DNA of 64,000 nucleotides, from positions 33,038,878 through 33,102,877 of the forward strand of contig NC_092467.1 in assembly GCF_047495875.1 (NCBI RefSeq). Reading direction: 5' to 3'. This document shows, piece by piece, positions 7,335 to 20,440 of the stretch. The translations under genes and the position numbers were made by a program. The first letter of the stretch is position 1. Each line of letters begins with the position of its first letter. A model generated the notes under the pieces. The model did no database searches. It had not been told where the DNA came from and was given only the letters and a program-made list of their open reading frames with translations. This stretch comes from Pithys albifrons albifrons. Taxonomy: Eukaryota; Chordata; Aves; Passeriformes; Thamnophilidae.

Positions 7335-10300
7335 AGGGCAGAGCTCAGTGCCTGCCCCTCCTCTGCCCCTCCCAAGGAAGGTGTCCCTGCACTGAGGTCT
7401 CCCCTCAGTCTCCTCCTCTCCAGCTGATCACACCAAGTGCCCTCAGTGCCCTCACACGGTGCCCCATCCCCGTGTCCCTCCTTCGGGCACTCTCCAATGG
7501 CTCCATATCCCTGAGGAATTCTCAGTGCCCCCCAAGCTCAAGCAACCTGAGCTCTGTTACTTTTTCCCTCAGCACCTTGTCCTGCTGCCCCAGGACAGCA
7601 GGAACACCCTCACTCCATTTCCATGGTGATCCCTGCGTTTCCCCACCATCCCAGGAGGCACCAGGAGCCCCCGGAGGTGCCCAGGACGTGCCCCTCTGTC
7701 CCTGCTCTGCTGCCCAGTTTGGTCCCACCTGCAGGCTGAGCTCAGCCCCCTCCCCAGGGCTGACAGAACTGACCCCAGGGATTAAGGTGTATTTCCTGCC
7801 CTGGCTCTGCTTGGATGTTCCTGACAGAGCTCTCCCTCCAGGAGTGACCCCTGAGGAGAGAATCCATCCTGCCACCAGGTAGGAAAATGTTCTTTTATTC
7901 CATTGCTCCTCTTAGTCCTGTTTTTCCAATGTAACTTCTGAGTGGCTCTTTTCCAGTGGCTTATAAAATATGTGGGTTGTGTTTGAAACCTTGAAATCTT
8001 GAATAATACAATGTCTGAGCAGTCCCTTAACCTTTTAGAAACTTAATTTGTCTTTGTGTTATTACTTCAAGGCTGTAAATATCTCTTAGAGTGTAAATAG
8101 CTCTAAATTCTGAGCTGAGTAAACATGTAGAGAAGGAGTGGTTTGAGCACCTAGTGGAGAAATAATTCACAATATTCTACTCGTTATTAATGACCTTGAG
8201 AGGATAAAAATGATCAAGTGGATGAGAGGATGGTGTGTAACTGTTCATAGTAGGAGGGGCTGTGACATGAACTTTATTTACACCCCTATAGGGGATGAGC
8301 ACAAGGAGCACTTTGAAGAGAAAATTGCTCTGATCAACACACACAAACGATTCAGATGTGGGGGTTGTGTGGCCTGTGACTCAGGAACACCAAATTCCAT
8401 TTATTTGGGTTAGTTTCAAGCACCAAGTCTTGCAGGAATGTTTCATCTATAATTAACAAGCAGTGCTTGGAACAGTCTGGGTGGGTGAAGGCTGTGCCTT
8501 TAATGAAAACTGCTTTATTTTTAATGTGACTCAGAGATGCCAAGTCCAAAAATGCCATGGAAATACTGAATTCAGCAGCCACACCTGAGACTGAGTATTG
8601 GCATGAAGTCTCTGCAGCTCTGGCTTTGGGGAAAGCCTTTGCATGTGTGGACATGAGCTGGCCTGGCTTCAAACACAATTAATTAATGTAGGCAGAGTGG
8701 GCTTGAGGTACTTGGGAGCCAATCCTAATTTAGAACCCTTTTCCTCTGCCTTTGCTATATTATTTATTAGCTTGTCAAAGGGTTTTTATATCCTGTGTCG
8801 TGATATGTTAATTATCTTGTGCTTTTTCTCCCCGAGTCGTTTGGCTTAAGATTTAATTAAATAGTGGATGTTAAGTGTAATTTACTGAAGGGATTCAGCT
8901 GAGTTTGCTTCTTGCTGGCTTGGCTGAATTCTGAAGTCACTCCAGTACTACTTTTTTCCATGGAATGGGATCCAGCCCCAAACAGGAGGGAATTCCTCTG
9001 GAGAATAATTTTTTTATCTGAAAAAAATCAGAGTTATAATAATAATAATAAGTTATTTGGGTGTTTTATGGGTTCATCAGTGCCTGTTGCTGTTCTTACC
9101 TGTGCTAATCTAAGAGAGCTTGGAAAATATGTGATAAAAACTGAAATGTGCCTCAAATTATCCAACAGCCTCATCCAGGAAGGGTGGACAAGCTTTTACT
9201 TTCTGAATCAAATGAAACAGAGGGAAACCAGCTGAGCGTGTGGGAGTTAAATCAATTTGTTGCCTTTCTGGGAGGGAATCGGGATGAATAGAATGTGTCA
9301 CATCCGCTCCCGAGGTGGATTTTAGAAGGGAAGGTGCAAACTGTGGGTTCCTGTTGCGTGTGACGGCAGAGTCAGGACTGCTCTGGTAGCTGAATACCCG
9401 TCCTTGGGATGCAAAGCATTTACATCAACGGTATTTCATTGGAAAAAAGGCAACGTTTGCCTTCCGTGGGGCTGCTCCTTCCCACAGGTTTGATTGAATC
9501 ACTCCTGGACTTGGAAAGAAAATGGATTTTAGCCCTTGAACGAGCAGTTGGTTCAGACACAGGAGTTTTCTGCCTGGTTCCCTTGCCCACCAAACTAGTT
9601 AATTAACCCCCAACCCAGCTGGGTGCGGTCTCAGCGATGCTGGGCTGGGAGAGGCTCCTTTGGGGCAGCTGCTGCCAACGCGTTGCCTTTCGGTGCCAGC
9701 TGTGCTAGCTGTGCCCATCCCCTCCCGAGGGGCTCCAGCAGCTCCATTCTCCCACAGAAGCGCAGCACCTGCTGCTCACGCCCAGCCTCATTTCGCTTGC
9801 CCTCCCAACTCCGCTCATTGCTTTACTCCAAACATTTTGTAACCAACTCCTTCCTTTGGTCCCGACCATCTGTACAAACCCATTAAAATGCTTTGAGTGC
9901 GGGGCGGTCGCTCAAAGGAGGGGGCACATTGGAGCGTGGAGCTTTTCCCATGTGTGTTCCCAACTCCTGGCTGGGAGGGAAAGGCAATTAGAAGGGGAGA
10001 ATGCCCAGAGGAGGGTTTCATTGTGCTGCTTTGGGAGCAGGGAGGAAATGTGGCAATTATCCGTGTTTTGGGCATTTATCTCGATGGTTTGTGGTGCTTC
10101 ACTGAGCCTCTGAAATGCAAATGTGTCTCCAGTGGAAGGGGCAGCTGTGGGCAGGTTAAACCGGGACTGTTGGCAGGAAGCGAGGGAAAAGCTGCTCTGT
10201 GCACTGGGAAAGACAAGTAAACATTTACCGAGATGTTTTCCCAGGATTTTCCTGGATATCCCGTGGTGCCCAGAGGGCTCCAGCTCCAGGGTGAGCAGGT

Positions 10301-11860
10301 TTTGCACCTTCAGCTCGTTCCTGCTGCTCTTTGCTGTGCTGAGGCCGCGCTGTTTGAAGGGAAAATGTACAACACAGCTCTCTCCTGACCTACTCCAAAG
10401 GCTTGGGGGGTCCAAACAGCTTGGAAAACCAGTAGGAGAACATATCCAGGAAACGCAGAGCACAAATTGTCCTTGGGAATAGTCCATGGTCTTTCCAAAG
10501 ACAACTTTCTGCTGAGGTGTCTGGGAAGCTGATTCCCAAACTGCCTCCTTATTCCCTGGGTGTGGGCTGGGTGTCCATCCTGCTCCTGGCATGAGATGTG
10601 GAGGAAAGCTTTGAAAATCGGCCGCTTGGGATAAAGGAATCGGTATCAAAACCAGGCGGGGGATTAACAGAGGAGGGAGAGGGACTTTTCCTACAGGCAG
10701 GGAGTGCCAGGCCAAGGGAATGTGGGATCCTCTGCAGGATGTCTGAGGAACAACCCTCCAAGTCCTGCCCTCCCGTGTCCTCCCTCTCCCTGATGCCTCC
10801 ACACGGTGGTGGTGTTGCCTTTCCCCTGGAAGTTTTCCCGGGAAGCTCCTTCCAGGAGCAGCCGGAGCGGTGGGAATGGCTCGGTTTGTCGAACGCAGCT
10901 CAGCGACAACATGTTGATCGTGATAATCGTTCACGCAATTTTCCTGTCGGGCTGTGATCACAGCATGGCATCAATGTTCGTGTGGACGAGCAAGGCTGCT
11001 GTTGCCAACTTCCCAGGCATTCCAGGAATTTGTTTCCCCCTGGAATTTTTTCCCTTTAGTGCTACTTTGTTCCCATGGTGGGGGAAAATGTGCCTTTTTT
11101 TTCCCTCAAGAGAACTTAGGAACACTCTGAGTCATTATTTTATAAAGTGAATGCTTTTGTTTGTGTGAAGGTGGTTTAAGCCTTTGCTGTGAGGAATAGA
11201 TCAGTTTAATTCACATTGCAGAGGTTTAAATGGGCAAAGGGGCCTTGCTTGGCACCTTGTCCTGCCCAGGGATGGGGTTACAGGCACTGGGAGCTGCTCT
11301 GTGTGGTCCCTGAGCTCCTGAAGTACCTCCTGGCAGTCCAGGTCTCCTTGGCCAAGCATCTTGCAGGCCTTGTAAGGCTATGAAATGCTTCCTGGAAGTC
11401 TGGGAAGTGGCCAAAGCCTGGCAGAAAGGTAATTGGAAAGCCCTTGAAAGCTGTGAATCTTTGGCAGCCTGTGCTCACAGGCTGGGGTTTGGATCAGCAG
11501 CTTGAGGAGCAACTAAAACCAACAACCAAAACTAAACCAAAAGGCCACAGCACAAAAGAAAACCCAACTTGACTCCAGCTGGTGGAACAAACCAAGAGTG
11601 ATGTGGTGGGGGCTCTTCCATCCCATTTCAGTTTTGCTCTGAAGCTGCTTTTGTGCTGGAAATCAGTTTTGGGGGCAGGTGCCGCTTCTGTTTGGGCTTC
11701 CATGGGCACTGGAAACTGCTGACCTTGAAATAATCCTCTGATTTTGTGCCACTTGGAAATGGAGCAGCTCCTTGGCCAGAAGGAAATAGCAATGGGAGCT
11801 GCTCTTAGGGAGCTGTCCCTGGGGAATTCTGTTTTCCTGAGGCAGTCAGGGGGCAGTCAC
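7335..11860. other. Single-copy intergenic DNA, no gene seen
   Basis: No recognisable exon, RNA gene or known repeat was found. The stretch includes an AT-rich block with several TTAATTA-type motifs (8680-8880), a short TAA run near 9035-9052, and a long non-repetitive minus-strand frame of unknown meaning (9912-10961). Confidence 0.6.
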
Positions 11861-11864
11861 TGCA

Positions 11865-12036
11865 GTGCTGGCACAGGTGCCCAGAGAAGCTGTGGCTGCC
11901 CCAGCCCTGGGAGTGTCCCAGGCCAGGCTGGGCAGGGCTTGGAGCACCCTGGGACAGTGGGAGGTGTCCCTGCCATGGCAGGGGTGGCACTGGGTGGCTT
12001 GGAGGTCCCTCCCAGCCCAAACCATTCCCTAATTCC
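11865..12036 (+). mobile_element. CR1 LINE 3' end
   Basis: It has the tail signature GCCCAGAGAAGCTGTGGCTG, CAGGCCAGGCTGGGCAGGGC, GTGGGAGGTGTCCCTGCCAT and CCCAAACCATTCCCTAATTC. Confidence 0.9.
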
Positions 12037-12039
12037 ACG

Positions 12040-13615
12040 CTCTGCCTGCCCCTGTGCTGGTTCCTGCAGTGGCTGCTGCTCACACGTGCACTTGTGCATT
12101 AATATGGAATTAAATTTCAACATGCATTAAAAAAGGGCAATTCTGGGCAGGTTCAGAGTTTGGGGCAGCACCACCCTCAGGGTAGGCCCTGCTCCTGCCA
12201 GTGCCACTCTGGCATGTTTGCCACCACAGACTCCCAGCTCCACCACAGTGTGATTTACTCTGAGTTGGCTTCGATTTTGTTGGGTGGATTTCAACTTTCT
12301 GCAGTTTTTGTGCTTAATTTCTTTGCAAACTGTGGCCAAAAAGTCAGTAATTTGAATTTTTTCTAGGTCACTGTATGCTGTTATCAGCTGCTCTCCTTTC
12401 TATCAGATTACAACTATTCAGTTTTTAGCCAACAGTTTTTAAATAAATGTTCACTGGCTGAAAAAGAGACGATATTCTAAAATTGTTAGAGCTTGTTGTT
12501 GCAATGACCTTCCTGCAATAGTAGGTTATTTTATTCAAATAGAAAGCTTAAAAATAAGAGCAGATTTCAACAGATGGAGAGAATTGCTCGACCATTAACT
12601 GAGCTGATGAGTTTGGGAGCAGGAAGGAATTCCAGGGCTGCTCCAGGTTGAGTGGCAGCTGAGGAGGAGGAGGAGAAGGGTTGGTCCTTTCTGTGGGAAT
12701 AATTGGGTTGGGGAGAATTCTGTGAATGACCAGAGAGCCAGGGAAGGATGGAGGAAGGAGAGTGACCAACATGACGGAGCTGGGAACTGTTCCAGAGAGC
12801 AACAGAAAACTCCAGACCTCCCCTTGGACCATATTTGATGGTGTTCCCTAAAGAATACCAACCTTTGTGTCCAGCTTTGAAGTCTGCCTGCTCTCACCTT
12901 AGGCTTGTGCCTCAAGTGCATCTTTTCCCTTCACAGCTGAGCTGTTCAGGCTCTGTGTTCAGCCAGGCTGAGAGATTCATGCCCTGGCTTCCCTTCAGCT
13001 TCTGTTTCTGGCCTGGTGAATATTTATGAGCAGTAAAACATCCTGTGCAGAATAGTTTGCAGCAGAGGGATCATGGCAGAGAGGTCGTGTCCTCGCCCCA
13101 CCCCGGAGCTCTCAGCCAGCTCAGCCAAGTGCCTGAACTGCAGGTTAAATGCTGCTTCAGGGAAGTGAAGCTTTTCTTTCCCCTCTGGGCTTGTGCTGAA
13201 GAATTACAGGCGATCTCTTTCCCACCTGTGGTGGAAAGGGAGCAGTAATGAGACAGCAAAGGTTTTCTCACCAAGGACTCCTCCAGAAGAGCCAGTCCTT
13301 GGTGCTGAGCAATCTCCCCACCAGGAAATCCACCCAGCCCCATCTGTAAGGAGCTTGGCACCCATTCTTTTCAGCCCGTTTTCCCCCTGGATAACACACT
13401 CCCAACACCTCTAATTTTAGGCTGGATATGTGTGTGTGCAGATGGAGCAGTGCCAGAACTGGAGTAATATGCTGAGAACTGATCTGATGGAAACGTGACT
13501 GGTGCTGATGGAAACGTGCCCAACTACCCACACTTGGAGAGCCAGAGAGGAATCTGAGGGAGCTGTGGGTTGGCAGTGCCAGCTGGGTGGGTTTCCAGCC
13601 CCAGTGTCTGTCACA
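12040..13615. other. Intergenic DNA, no gene seen
   Basis: I see no exon or repeat that I can name. It is AT-rich around 12300-12560 and moderately GC-rich after that. Confidence 0.55.
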
Positions 13616-13619
13616 GGTG

Positions 13620-14510
13620 CCCATGGACTGCCCTGGTCCACCCAAAGGGGCCAGAGCAGGGGGTTGTTGATGCTCTGGGTGGGATTGACCTGATGGAGGG
13701 CAGGGAGCTCTGCAGAGGGATCTGGGCAGGATGGAACAAGGGCAAGTGCTGGGTCTTCCACTTGGGTCACAACAACCCCGTGGAGCGCTCCAGGCTGGGG
13801 GAAGAATGGCTGGAAATCTGGGAAGAGCCCTGGGGGTGCTGGTGACAGCAGCTGGAGGTGAGCCCAGGGGGGAAAGAAGGCCAATGGCCCCTGGGCTGTG
13901 CCAGCCCCAGTGTGGGCACAGCCCCAGGGCAGGGACTGTCCCCGTGCTGGCCCTGCTGAGGACACATCTCAGATCCTGGGGACAGCTCTGGGCCCCTCGT
14001 GGCAAGAGACACCGAGGGGCTGGAACATGGCCAGGGCAGGGAATGGGGCTGGAAAGGGGCTGGAGCAGCAGGAGGGGCTGAGGGAGCTGAGAAGGGGCTG
14101 GAGCAGCAGGAGGGGCTGAGGGAGCTGGGGGGGCTCAGCCTGGAGAAAAGGAGGCTCAGGGGGGACATTCTGGCTCTGCAATCCCTGCCAGGAGGGGGAG
14201 CCGGGGAGGGGGGGTTGGGCTCTGCCCCAGGACACAGGGACAGGCCTCAAGTTGTGCCAGAGGAAGTTTAGGCTGGACATCAGGAGGAATTTCTGTCTGG
14301 AAAGGGTGGCCAGACACTGGAAGGGGCTGCCCAGGGAGGTTTGGAGTGCCCAGCCCTGGAGGTGCCAAGGGCTGGGGGACAAGGTGGGCATCAGGCACAG
14401 GGTGGGCTCCAGGAGCTGGGAGGGCTTTGCCAAGGTGGGCATCGGGCACAGGGTGGGCTCCAGGGGCTGGGAGGGCTTTTCCAGCCTCAGGGATTCTGGG
14501 ATTCAGTGAT
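13620..14510 (+). mobile_element. CR1 LINE: degenerate ORF2 end plus tail with both internal tandem repeats
   Basis: The plus strand shows AAGTGCTGGGTCTTCCACTT, GAGCGCTCCAGGCTGGG, GAGAAAAGGAGGCTCAGGGG, TGGAAGGGGCTGCCCAGGG and the GATTCTGGGATTC end. This matches CR1 ORF2 C-terminal coding sequence in broken frames. It carries two copies of a 38-bp repeat (about 14050-14128) and two copies of the 51-bp tail repeat (14384 and 14435). Confidence 0.9.
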
Positions 14511-14840
14511 TAAGGTGCTTGTTTGCAGGGCAGTAACTTTACTATGAAGGAGGGGTGTGAGGAGCTCCGAGAACTGCTCCCTAAGTCCATGATCTCCATT
14601 CAGGCTGGGCAGAAGCTCCACAGAGTGTTAAGCACTTCCTGCCTTGAGATCAGACAAAGCCACCCAGAATTTACACTAATCCTGAACTCAAAGCAGGTGC
14701 AGGTTGTACCTTCAGTGCCTCTTGATCTCAGTGCGAGTTAAACTCTGGGCAGCACTTTGAACTTGTGTTCTGAGCAGAAATTGGGCAAGTTCAGCTTCTG
14801 AAGCCTTCAGATCATACAGATGAAATAGAGCCCAGGGTGG

Positions 14841-14985
14841 ACTCCCCATCCCTGGGAGTGTCCCAGGCCAGGCTGGACAGGGCTTGGAGCAGCCTGGGCT
14901 GGTGGGAGGTGTCCCTGCCCATGGCAGGGGTGGCACTGGAGGGGCTTTGAGGTTCCTCCCAACCCAAACCAGTCTGGGGTTCTAT
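14841..14985 (+). mobile_element. CR1 LINE 3' end
   Basis: It contains CCATCCCTGGGAGTGTCCCA, the GGACAGGGCTTGGAGCAGCC segment, GTGTCCCTGCCCATGGCAGG and TCCTCCCAACCCAAACCAGT. Confidence 0.9.
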
Positions 14986-14989
14986 ACAT

Positions 14990-16830
14990 TTTAAGAAACT
15001 GGGAAGCCCTTCCATGAAGGATGGCAGCTCCTAAATGGGTGTTCACCTGCAATCCTGGGCACTCAGGATAAACAAGCACAGTTTAACTATTGCCAGAACT
15101 TGCTTGTTGGTCTGATGGAAAGTTTTCTGGTTGGGCTATTTAGGAAAAAAATCCCTCTTCCCTTGGCACATGAGCACCTGAAGGGCAGTTTGGCATGTGG
15201 GGAGCTGCAGTTTGCTCCTCCTGAAGGCTCTGTGGAGATCCTGCCCCTCTGTGGCAGCAGAGGAGTCCTGGCTTTGGGACACTGGGAATGGGAGTGCCTG
15301 GGGAGATCCAGCCTTTACTGCTGCCTATTCCAGCATGTGCACAGACACAAACTGGGTGTGAACTCACACTCAGGACTTCAGAACTGCCTCAGTTCAAACT
15401 TGGTGTTGGGCTCCAGTCCACCTCATTTAATAAAACCAAACACAAAAAGAGTTACCCTGGAAGTTTCTGCTGATGATAATGATAGATGGAATTAATATAA
15501 TTTGGTTTCTTGTGTAAGGACTCCTGGTGAGTTCTGGCAGAGACTGAGGCAAGTGGGCCCACCATGAGGTGGTGTCAGCTCTCAAACCTGTCCCTTTGTC
15601 ACCTGCTCTGAAATGGGCTCCCTGCCTCACCTCCCCCCTGTAGGCAGAGGTCACATCATCCATATGATCCCTGACTGAAACCAGTGAAGTGTCTTGACAG
15701 CATTTTAATGATGCTTAAAGTGCCCAGAAAACTTTGGAGGAGCTGTGGGTCCCAGGAACATTAAATGGGGACAGATGAGATTCAGAACATGGGGTTAAAC
15801 TGGTGCTTAATTAGGGCTGAGTCTGAGCCTCAGCTTTGGGGAAATAACACTTGATTCTCTGCTCTTATAAAAAACTTTGTGCAGTTCAGTGAAACTCCTG
15901 AGATGATTTCTGATGTCTGAAGGAACAGGTCTGATCTGCATCCCATAATCACTCCTGGGAGTGAGTCAGGCAGCACAAACCAGGCTGCAGGAAAGGCACT
16001 CTGCAAACCTGCCTCATTATCTGATAATGCTCAGGGATTTCTGGGGCTCTGTCCTACAACACACCAAACAGTTTTAGCCTGAGAAATACAAAAAGCTGAT
16101 TTACAACAAGCAACCTGTATTTGCTGACAGTGGTTTTGGATAATGGTGCTTAAACACCCTCCTCTTGACAATCCCAAATCCAGGGAGTGGTTACTTACAG
16201 AATTAAAAGGGAAAAAAACATTTCTTTAGGTTTTTTATTTATTATTATTTTCTTTCTTGACTGAAATACTCCCCAAGTTCAAAGGGCTGTAGTTGAGGTA
16301 ATTACACACCGTGTGTCCCACAGATACTTTACCTGCTGCCATTAAAGCCTCCTGAAATTAGAAAGGACAAGGGCAGATGGTGCCAGGTTTGAAAAGAAAT
16401 GAACCCAAGAGAAGCAGCTCCTCCAAATTCCTCAGCTCCTGGTGCTGCTCTCTTATCTGTCAGCCATTCATGCAATTAGGAGCAAATATCACCCAAGGTT
16501 TCCATGGAGCTGAAGCACTCCAGGAGAACAGGCAGCCCACATGGGCCCCGGGAGCCATGAAAGATTAATTCAGTACAAGCACATGTTCAATAATCTCAAC
16601 ATTTAATACAGGCTCTAGTAATTCAGGCCCAGCAAATTATTCAGCTGAGCAGAGCAGAGCCAGAGAGGCTCCTGCTTGGCAATGGCTTTATTTGCAAGGA
16701 AGGTTATTTATTGTGGGATTAGGGTGTGGATGGGGAAGTTTTGGCTTTGGCAGCAGGGCAGATGTGGCTGCTGGGGCACAGCCCAGCCCGAGCAGCTCCA
16801 GCCCAATGAGCATGAAGAGCTCTGGTTTCA
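14990..16830. other. Intergenic DNA, no gene seen
   Basis: No exon or named repeat was recognised in this 1.8 kb; it is ordinary single-copy composition. Confidence 0.55.
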
Positions 16831-16831
16831 G

Positions 16832-16925
16832 GGTTAGTCAGGGTTGGAAGGGACCTCTGGAGATCCTTTGTCCCCATGGGAGGGGCTGAGAGCTCCTCAA
16901 ACCCCACAGGAGAGTTGAGTCCCCA
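16832..16925 (-). mobile_element. Probable CR1 LINE fragment
   Basis: The sequence GGGTTGGAAGGGACCTCTGG, followed by AGATCCTTTGTCC, is the reverse complement of a common avian CR1 3' end. Little else of the element remains. Confidence 0.55.
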
Positions 16926-17035
16926 CCTAGAAGGTGTTACTGCCAAGCCTAAATTGGAGAGGGAGCCCAGAGGGAAAGGGAGTTCCAAAAGCTGCATCAA
17001 GCAGAGAATGGTGCATTTACTCCATGGCTGTGAAA

Positions 17036-17300
17036 TCATGGAATCATAGAAACTGTGGGATGGGTTGGGTTGGGAGGGACCTTAAAGATGAGTCAGTGCC
17101 ACCCCTGCCATGGGCAAGGACACCTCCCACCAGCCCAGGTGGCTCCAGCCTGGCCTGGGACACTGCCAGGGATGGGGCAGCCACAGCTTCTCTGGGCACC
17201 TGTGCCAGGGCCTGCCCACCCTCCCAGCCAGGAATTCCTTCCCAATATGCCCTCTCTCCCTGCCCTCTGGCAGTGGGAAGCCATTCCCTCTGTGCTGGCA
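17036..17300 (-). mobile_element. CR1 LINE 3' end
   Basis: It begins ATGGAATCATAGAA, then GGTTGGGAGGGACCTTAAAG, GCCATGGGCAAGGACACCTC, AGCCTGGCCTGGGACACT and CAGCCACAGCTTCTCTGGGC: a CR1 tail in reverse orientation. Confidence 0.9.
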
Positions 17301-17599
17301 CTGCAGCTGTGGGGGGATCCTGAAGGACATTGGTCTCTGTGCCTGGTGCAGGACTCGTGGGTGGCACGGTGGGTCTGGGGGCAGCTGTGCCCCCTCCACC
17401 AGCACCCAGCCCAGAGCAGAGCCCTCTGCACCTCTGGGTGTGCCCAGCCTGGGCTCAAAATGAACTGGCACATTTCCTGGCACTGGGAATGCCCAGGGGG
17501 GTGCTGAGGGCACAGGCACAAGGTGGGGTTGGCAGTGGCATCCTCTGAGTGTGCACCTGCCACTCCTGTGGGCTCTGGGCACCTTTCAGCTTTTCCCAC

Positions 17600-17655
17600 G
17601 TGGACAGATGATCTCCAGAGGTCCCTCCCAACCCAAACCGTTCTGTGGTTGTGAC
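17600..17655 (+). mobile_element. CR1 LINE terminal fragment
   Basis: Only the terminus is clear: GATGATCTCCAGAGGTCCCT, then CCCAACCCAAACCGTTCTGTGG. The upstream 250 bp may belong to the same element but I could not confirm it. Confidence 0.65.
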
Positions 17656-17659
17656 CCAA

Positions 17660-19090
17660 AGCTGGGGTGACATCAGGGTTGCAGATTCCCGTGGGACCCA
17701 GCAGGGATGAGCTCCATGGGGTGAGTGCAGAGCCAGGGGGTGGGCAGGGCTCTCCCCTGAGGGGGTCCCTCCCTGCCTGCCCAGCTGGCACTCTGCCATG
17801 TCCTTCCTGCAGGATGTGCAGGCACAGCTGGGATAAACCTGGATTAGCTGGAGTTAGTCACGCCACAGTGGCACATCCTCTCTCCAAGCAAATCCTCTCT
17901 TAAGCTTTTCAGAAGAAAACTTTCCCTAAGAAACTTCAGGGGTGATGCAGCTCCTTCCCGGCTCCAGGGCGGGGCTGCTGCTCTCATTTCCAGCCTGGAG
18001 CTGCCCAGGAGCCCTCGGGAGGGATGGGAATTGTTTGCCCTGCAGGTGTTTCTCAGACCTGCAGATGAAGGGGCCGGGTCAGCCCCCGTGTCGTCCTTTC
18101 ATCCCTCATTTATAACCTGCTGCTGGTTCTGGTGCTCACCCTGTTGTTGGGAAGGGAGAAGGGCTGGGAGTTGGGAAGGGGCAGTCCCAGAGGGAGTTTT
18201 TAGTGTCCAATTAGCTGAGGAGCTCGTTAGCACTTGCCTTGCACAAAAAAGGAGAGATCACAGCCTGAAATTCCACCAGTCCAAGGGGGTTTTCCAGAAT
18301 CGATGAGGCATTTCCAACAAAGCAAAGGATTGTGAGAATGGGTCTTTATCCTGACAGATCATGGGAATATTGAGAATATTTCCTTGGTTATTGAATTTCT
18401 CAGTAAGTCAAATAGGGCTCTGTCAGCTCCCTTAAGTTGGGGCAGGTGATGGATTAGATATTGGCAGCTGGAAAAAGGATTGGAGGGGCAGAACTGTTTA
18501 TTTTCAACTTCTGAGGTGTCTGAGCTCCAAAAACCTGAGAAAATACGTGCAGATAAAGTTTCAAGAAGAAAGGGAGTGAAAATTCTGTGCTTAAAAGAGG
18601 CAAGTTGAGAGGAAAATATCAAGGTTTTCTGCTTTTTGCCTTTTTTCTCCTAATTTTTCCACTTCAGATGGTAATTAACATTTCAGAGAAAGAAAGGCTT
18701 TGCTAAAAATCCAACATCTTTGCTTAAGGCTTGGCTTAAAAAGAATTGAAGAATTTCTCAAAACCCAGGCTAATATTGGCATTCCGGATGTTTTAAGGAC
18801 AAACCAAAGAACAAATCAAGCAAAGCCATTTCAGACAGTCTTTCAAGCCCACATAAACAAATTCAAGCAAAAGGGTGTTATAAAAATACTTGGCAGCTCC
18901 TCTTTGCCATTGCTTTCAGTTCCTTTTCCTTATTTTTCTGAATGATGTCTCCTGGGTGGTTGGTCCCTCCGGATATTTATGGAGTGACTTCCCCACAAGT
19001 TGCTGCACATGGTGGTGGCAGCTAAAAAGAGTGACTTTTTAATATACCAGCTATATATGTTCAAAAATGCAGTTTAATCCCCCTGAACCC
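17660..19090. other. Intergenic DNA, no gene seen
   Basis: No exon or named repeat was recognised. Confidence 0.55.
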
Positions 19091-19091
19091 C

Positions 19092-19225
19092 CAGTTTGTC
19101 CCTTTGCAGTGAGTTGGTGATGGGCAGGGAGCAGGAGGTGGGTTCTGGGTCTGGAGGGGTTTGTCCCTTTGCAGTGAGCTGGTGATGGGCAGGGAGCAGG
19201 AGGTGGGTGGTGGGTCTGGAGGGAG
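19092..19225. repeat. Tandem duplication, about 70-bp unit, two copies
   Basis: Two adjacent copies start GTTTGTCCCTTTGCAGTGAG and end in GGGTCTGGAGGG, with few differences. Confidence 0.85.
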
Positions 19226-19347
19226 CAGAGGGAATGGAACAGCTCAGACTCAGAGCAGGATCTGAGCCTTTGGCTGGGAATGGCTCAGGATAATCCTCCA
19301 GCTCCAAGGCTGACTTGGGAAATAGAACCAACTTTCTGGTGCTTGGC

Positions 19348-19672
19348 CCTGTCCAGCCTGGCCTTGGACACTCCCAGGGATGGGGCAGCCACAGCTTCTC
19401 TGGGATTCCCATCCCAGCCCCTCCCCACCCTCCCAGCCAGGAATTCCTTCCCAATATCCCACCTATCCCTGCCCTCTGGCAGTGGGAAGCCATTCCCTGT
19501 GTCCTGTCCCTCCATCCCTTGTCCCCAGTCCCTCTCCAGCTCTCCTGGAGCCCCTCCAGGCCCTGCCAGGGGCTCTCAGGTGTCCCCAGACCCTTCTCTT
19601 CTCCAGGTGACCCCCCAGCTCTCCCAGCCTGGCTCCAAAGGGATTCCAGCCCTGGAGCATCTCTGGGGCCCT
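19348..19672 (-). mobile_element. CR1 LINE 3' fragment
   Basis: Reverse orientation: GTCCAGCCTGGCCTTGGACA, GCCACAGCTTCTCTGGGA, CCCTTGTCCCCAGTCCCTCT, CAGACCCTTCTCTTCTCCAG and CTCTCCCAGCCTGGCTCC. These are the complements of successive CR1 tail and ORF2-end segments. Confidence 0.85.
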
Positions 19673-20440
19673 AAAATGTTTTCCAGTATTAAAATCAGCT
19701 CCTGTGTTGTTGTTCAGGTCACTTGTGCTTGATTTAGTCACGAGTAAAAATCTCATTAGACAATTTATCATCTTTACTTCCTTCTGGAATGACATAGAAA
19801 TAATTATTGCTTTGTTTAATAACCAAAGGAATTGTCTCAAACGGATTAATTAATGGTGCTCCCATTTCCTTGCTTTAGTGAGAACTCTTATTTTTTGTTA
19901 GCAAGGGCCCTCTAATCCCCCCAAGGGTTATTTTTCTCATCGTGTCTCACTGTAAATCCAACCCAATCTGCAACGACAATCCCCCAGGAGACAAACCCCA
20001 CACCCCTTGGCACCCTCTGCTGCGAGACCCACAGCCCTGCTGAGAAACTGCCCCTTCAACCTCATTTATGGGCACCTTTTGGGAGGCCATTTCTCACCAC
20101 CCTCTGCTCAGCGTTTCCCCTTTCAGCCACTGAGGGATTTCACCCCAAAGACCTTCCAAACCTTCAGCCGTGGGGATGTGGCAGCTGGGACTGAACTTCT
20201 GATGCAACGCTACATTAATTCTGCTTGGGACAGCACAGAGATCCAGAAGTGTGTGCTGGATTTCCATCTTCTGGGCAGGTTTTTGGCCTCTTGTTGTACC
20301 TCCTGGTGCTTTTCCAGATGGGTTTTGGAAAGTATTTTTCTGCTGAAACAGGAGGGATTTTTCTACCTGTTGGGGGGAAAATTTCAGTTTCCTGCTTGTG
20401 CAAGTCAAAGTCTGATTTTTGGTCCTCTGTTTCTGCTTCC

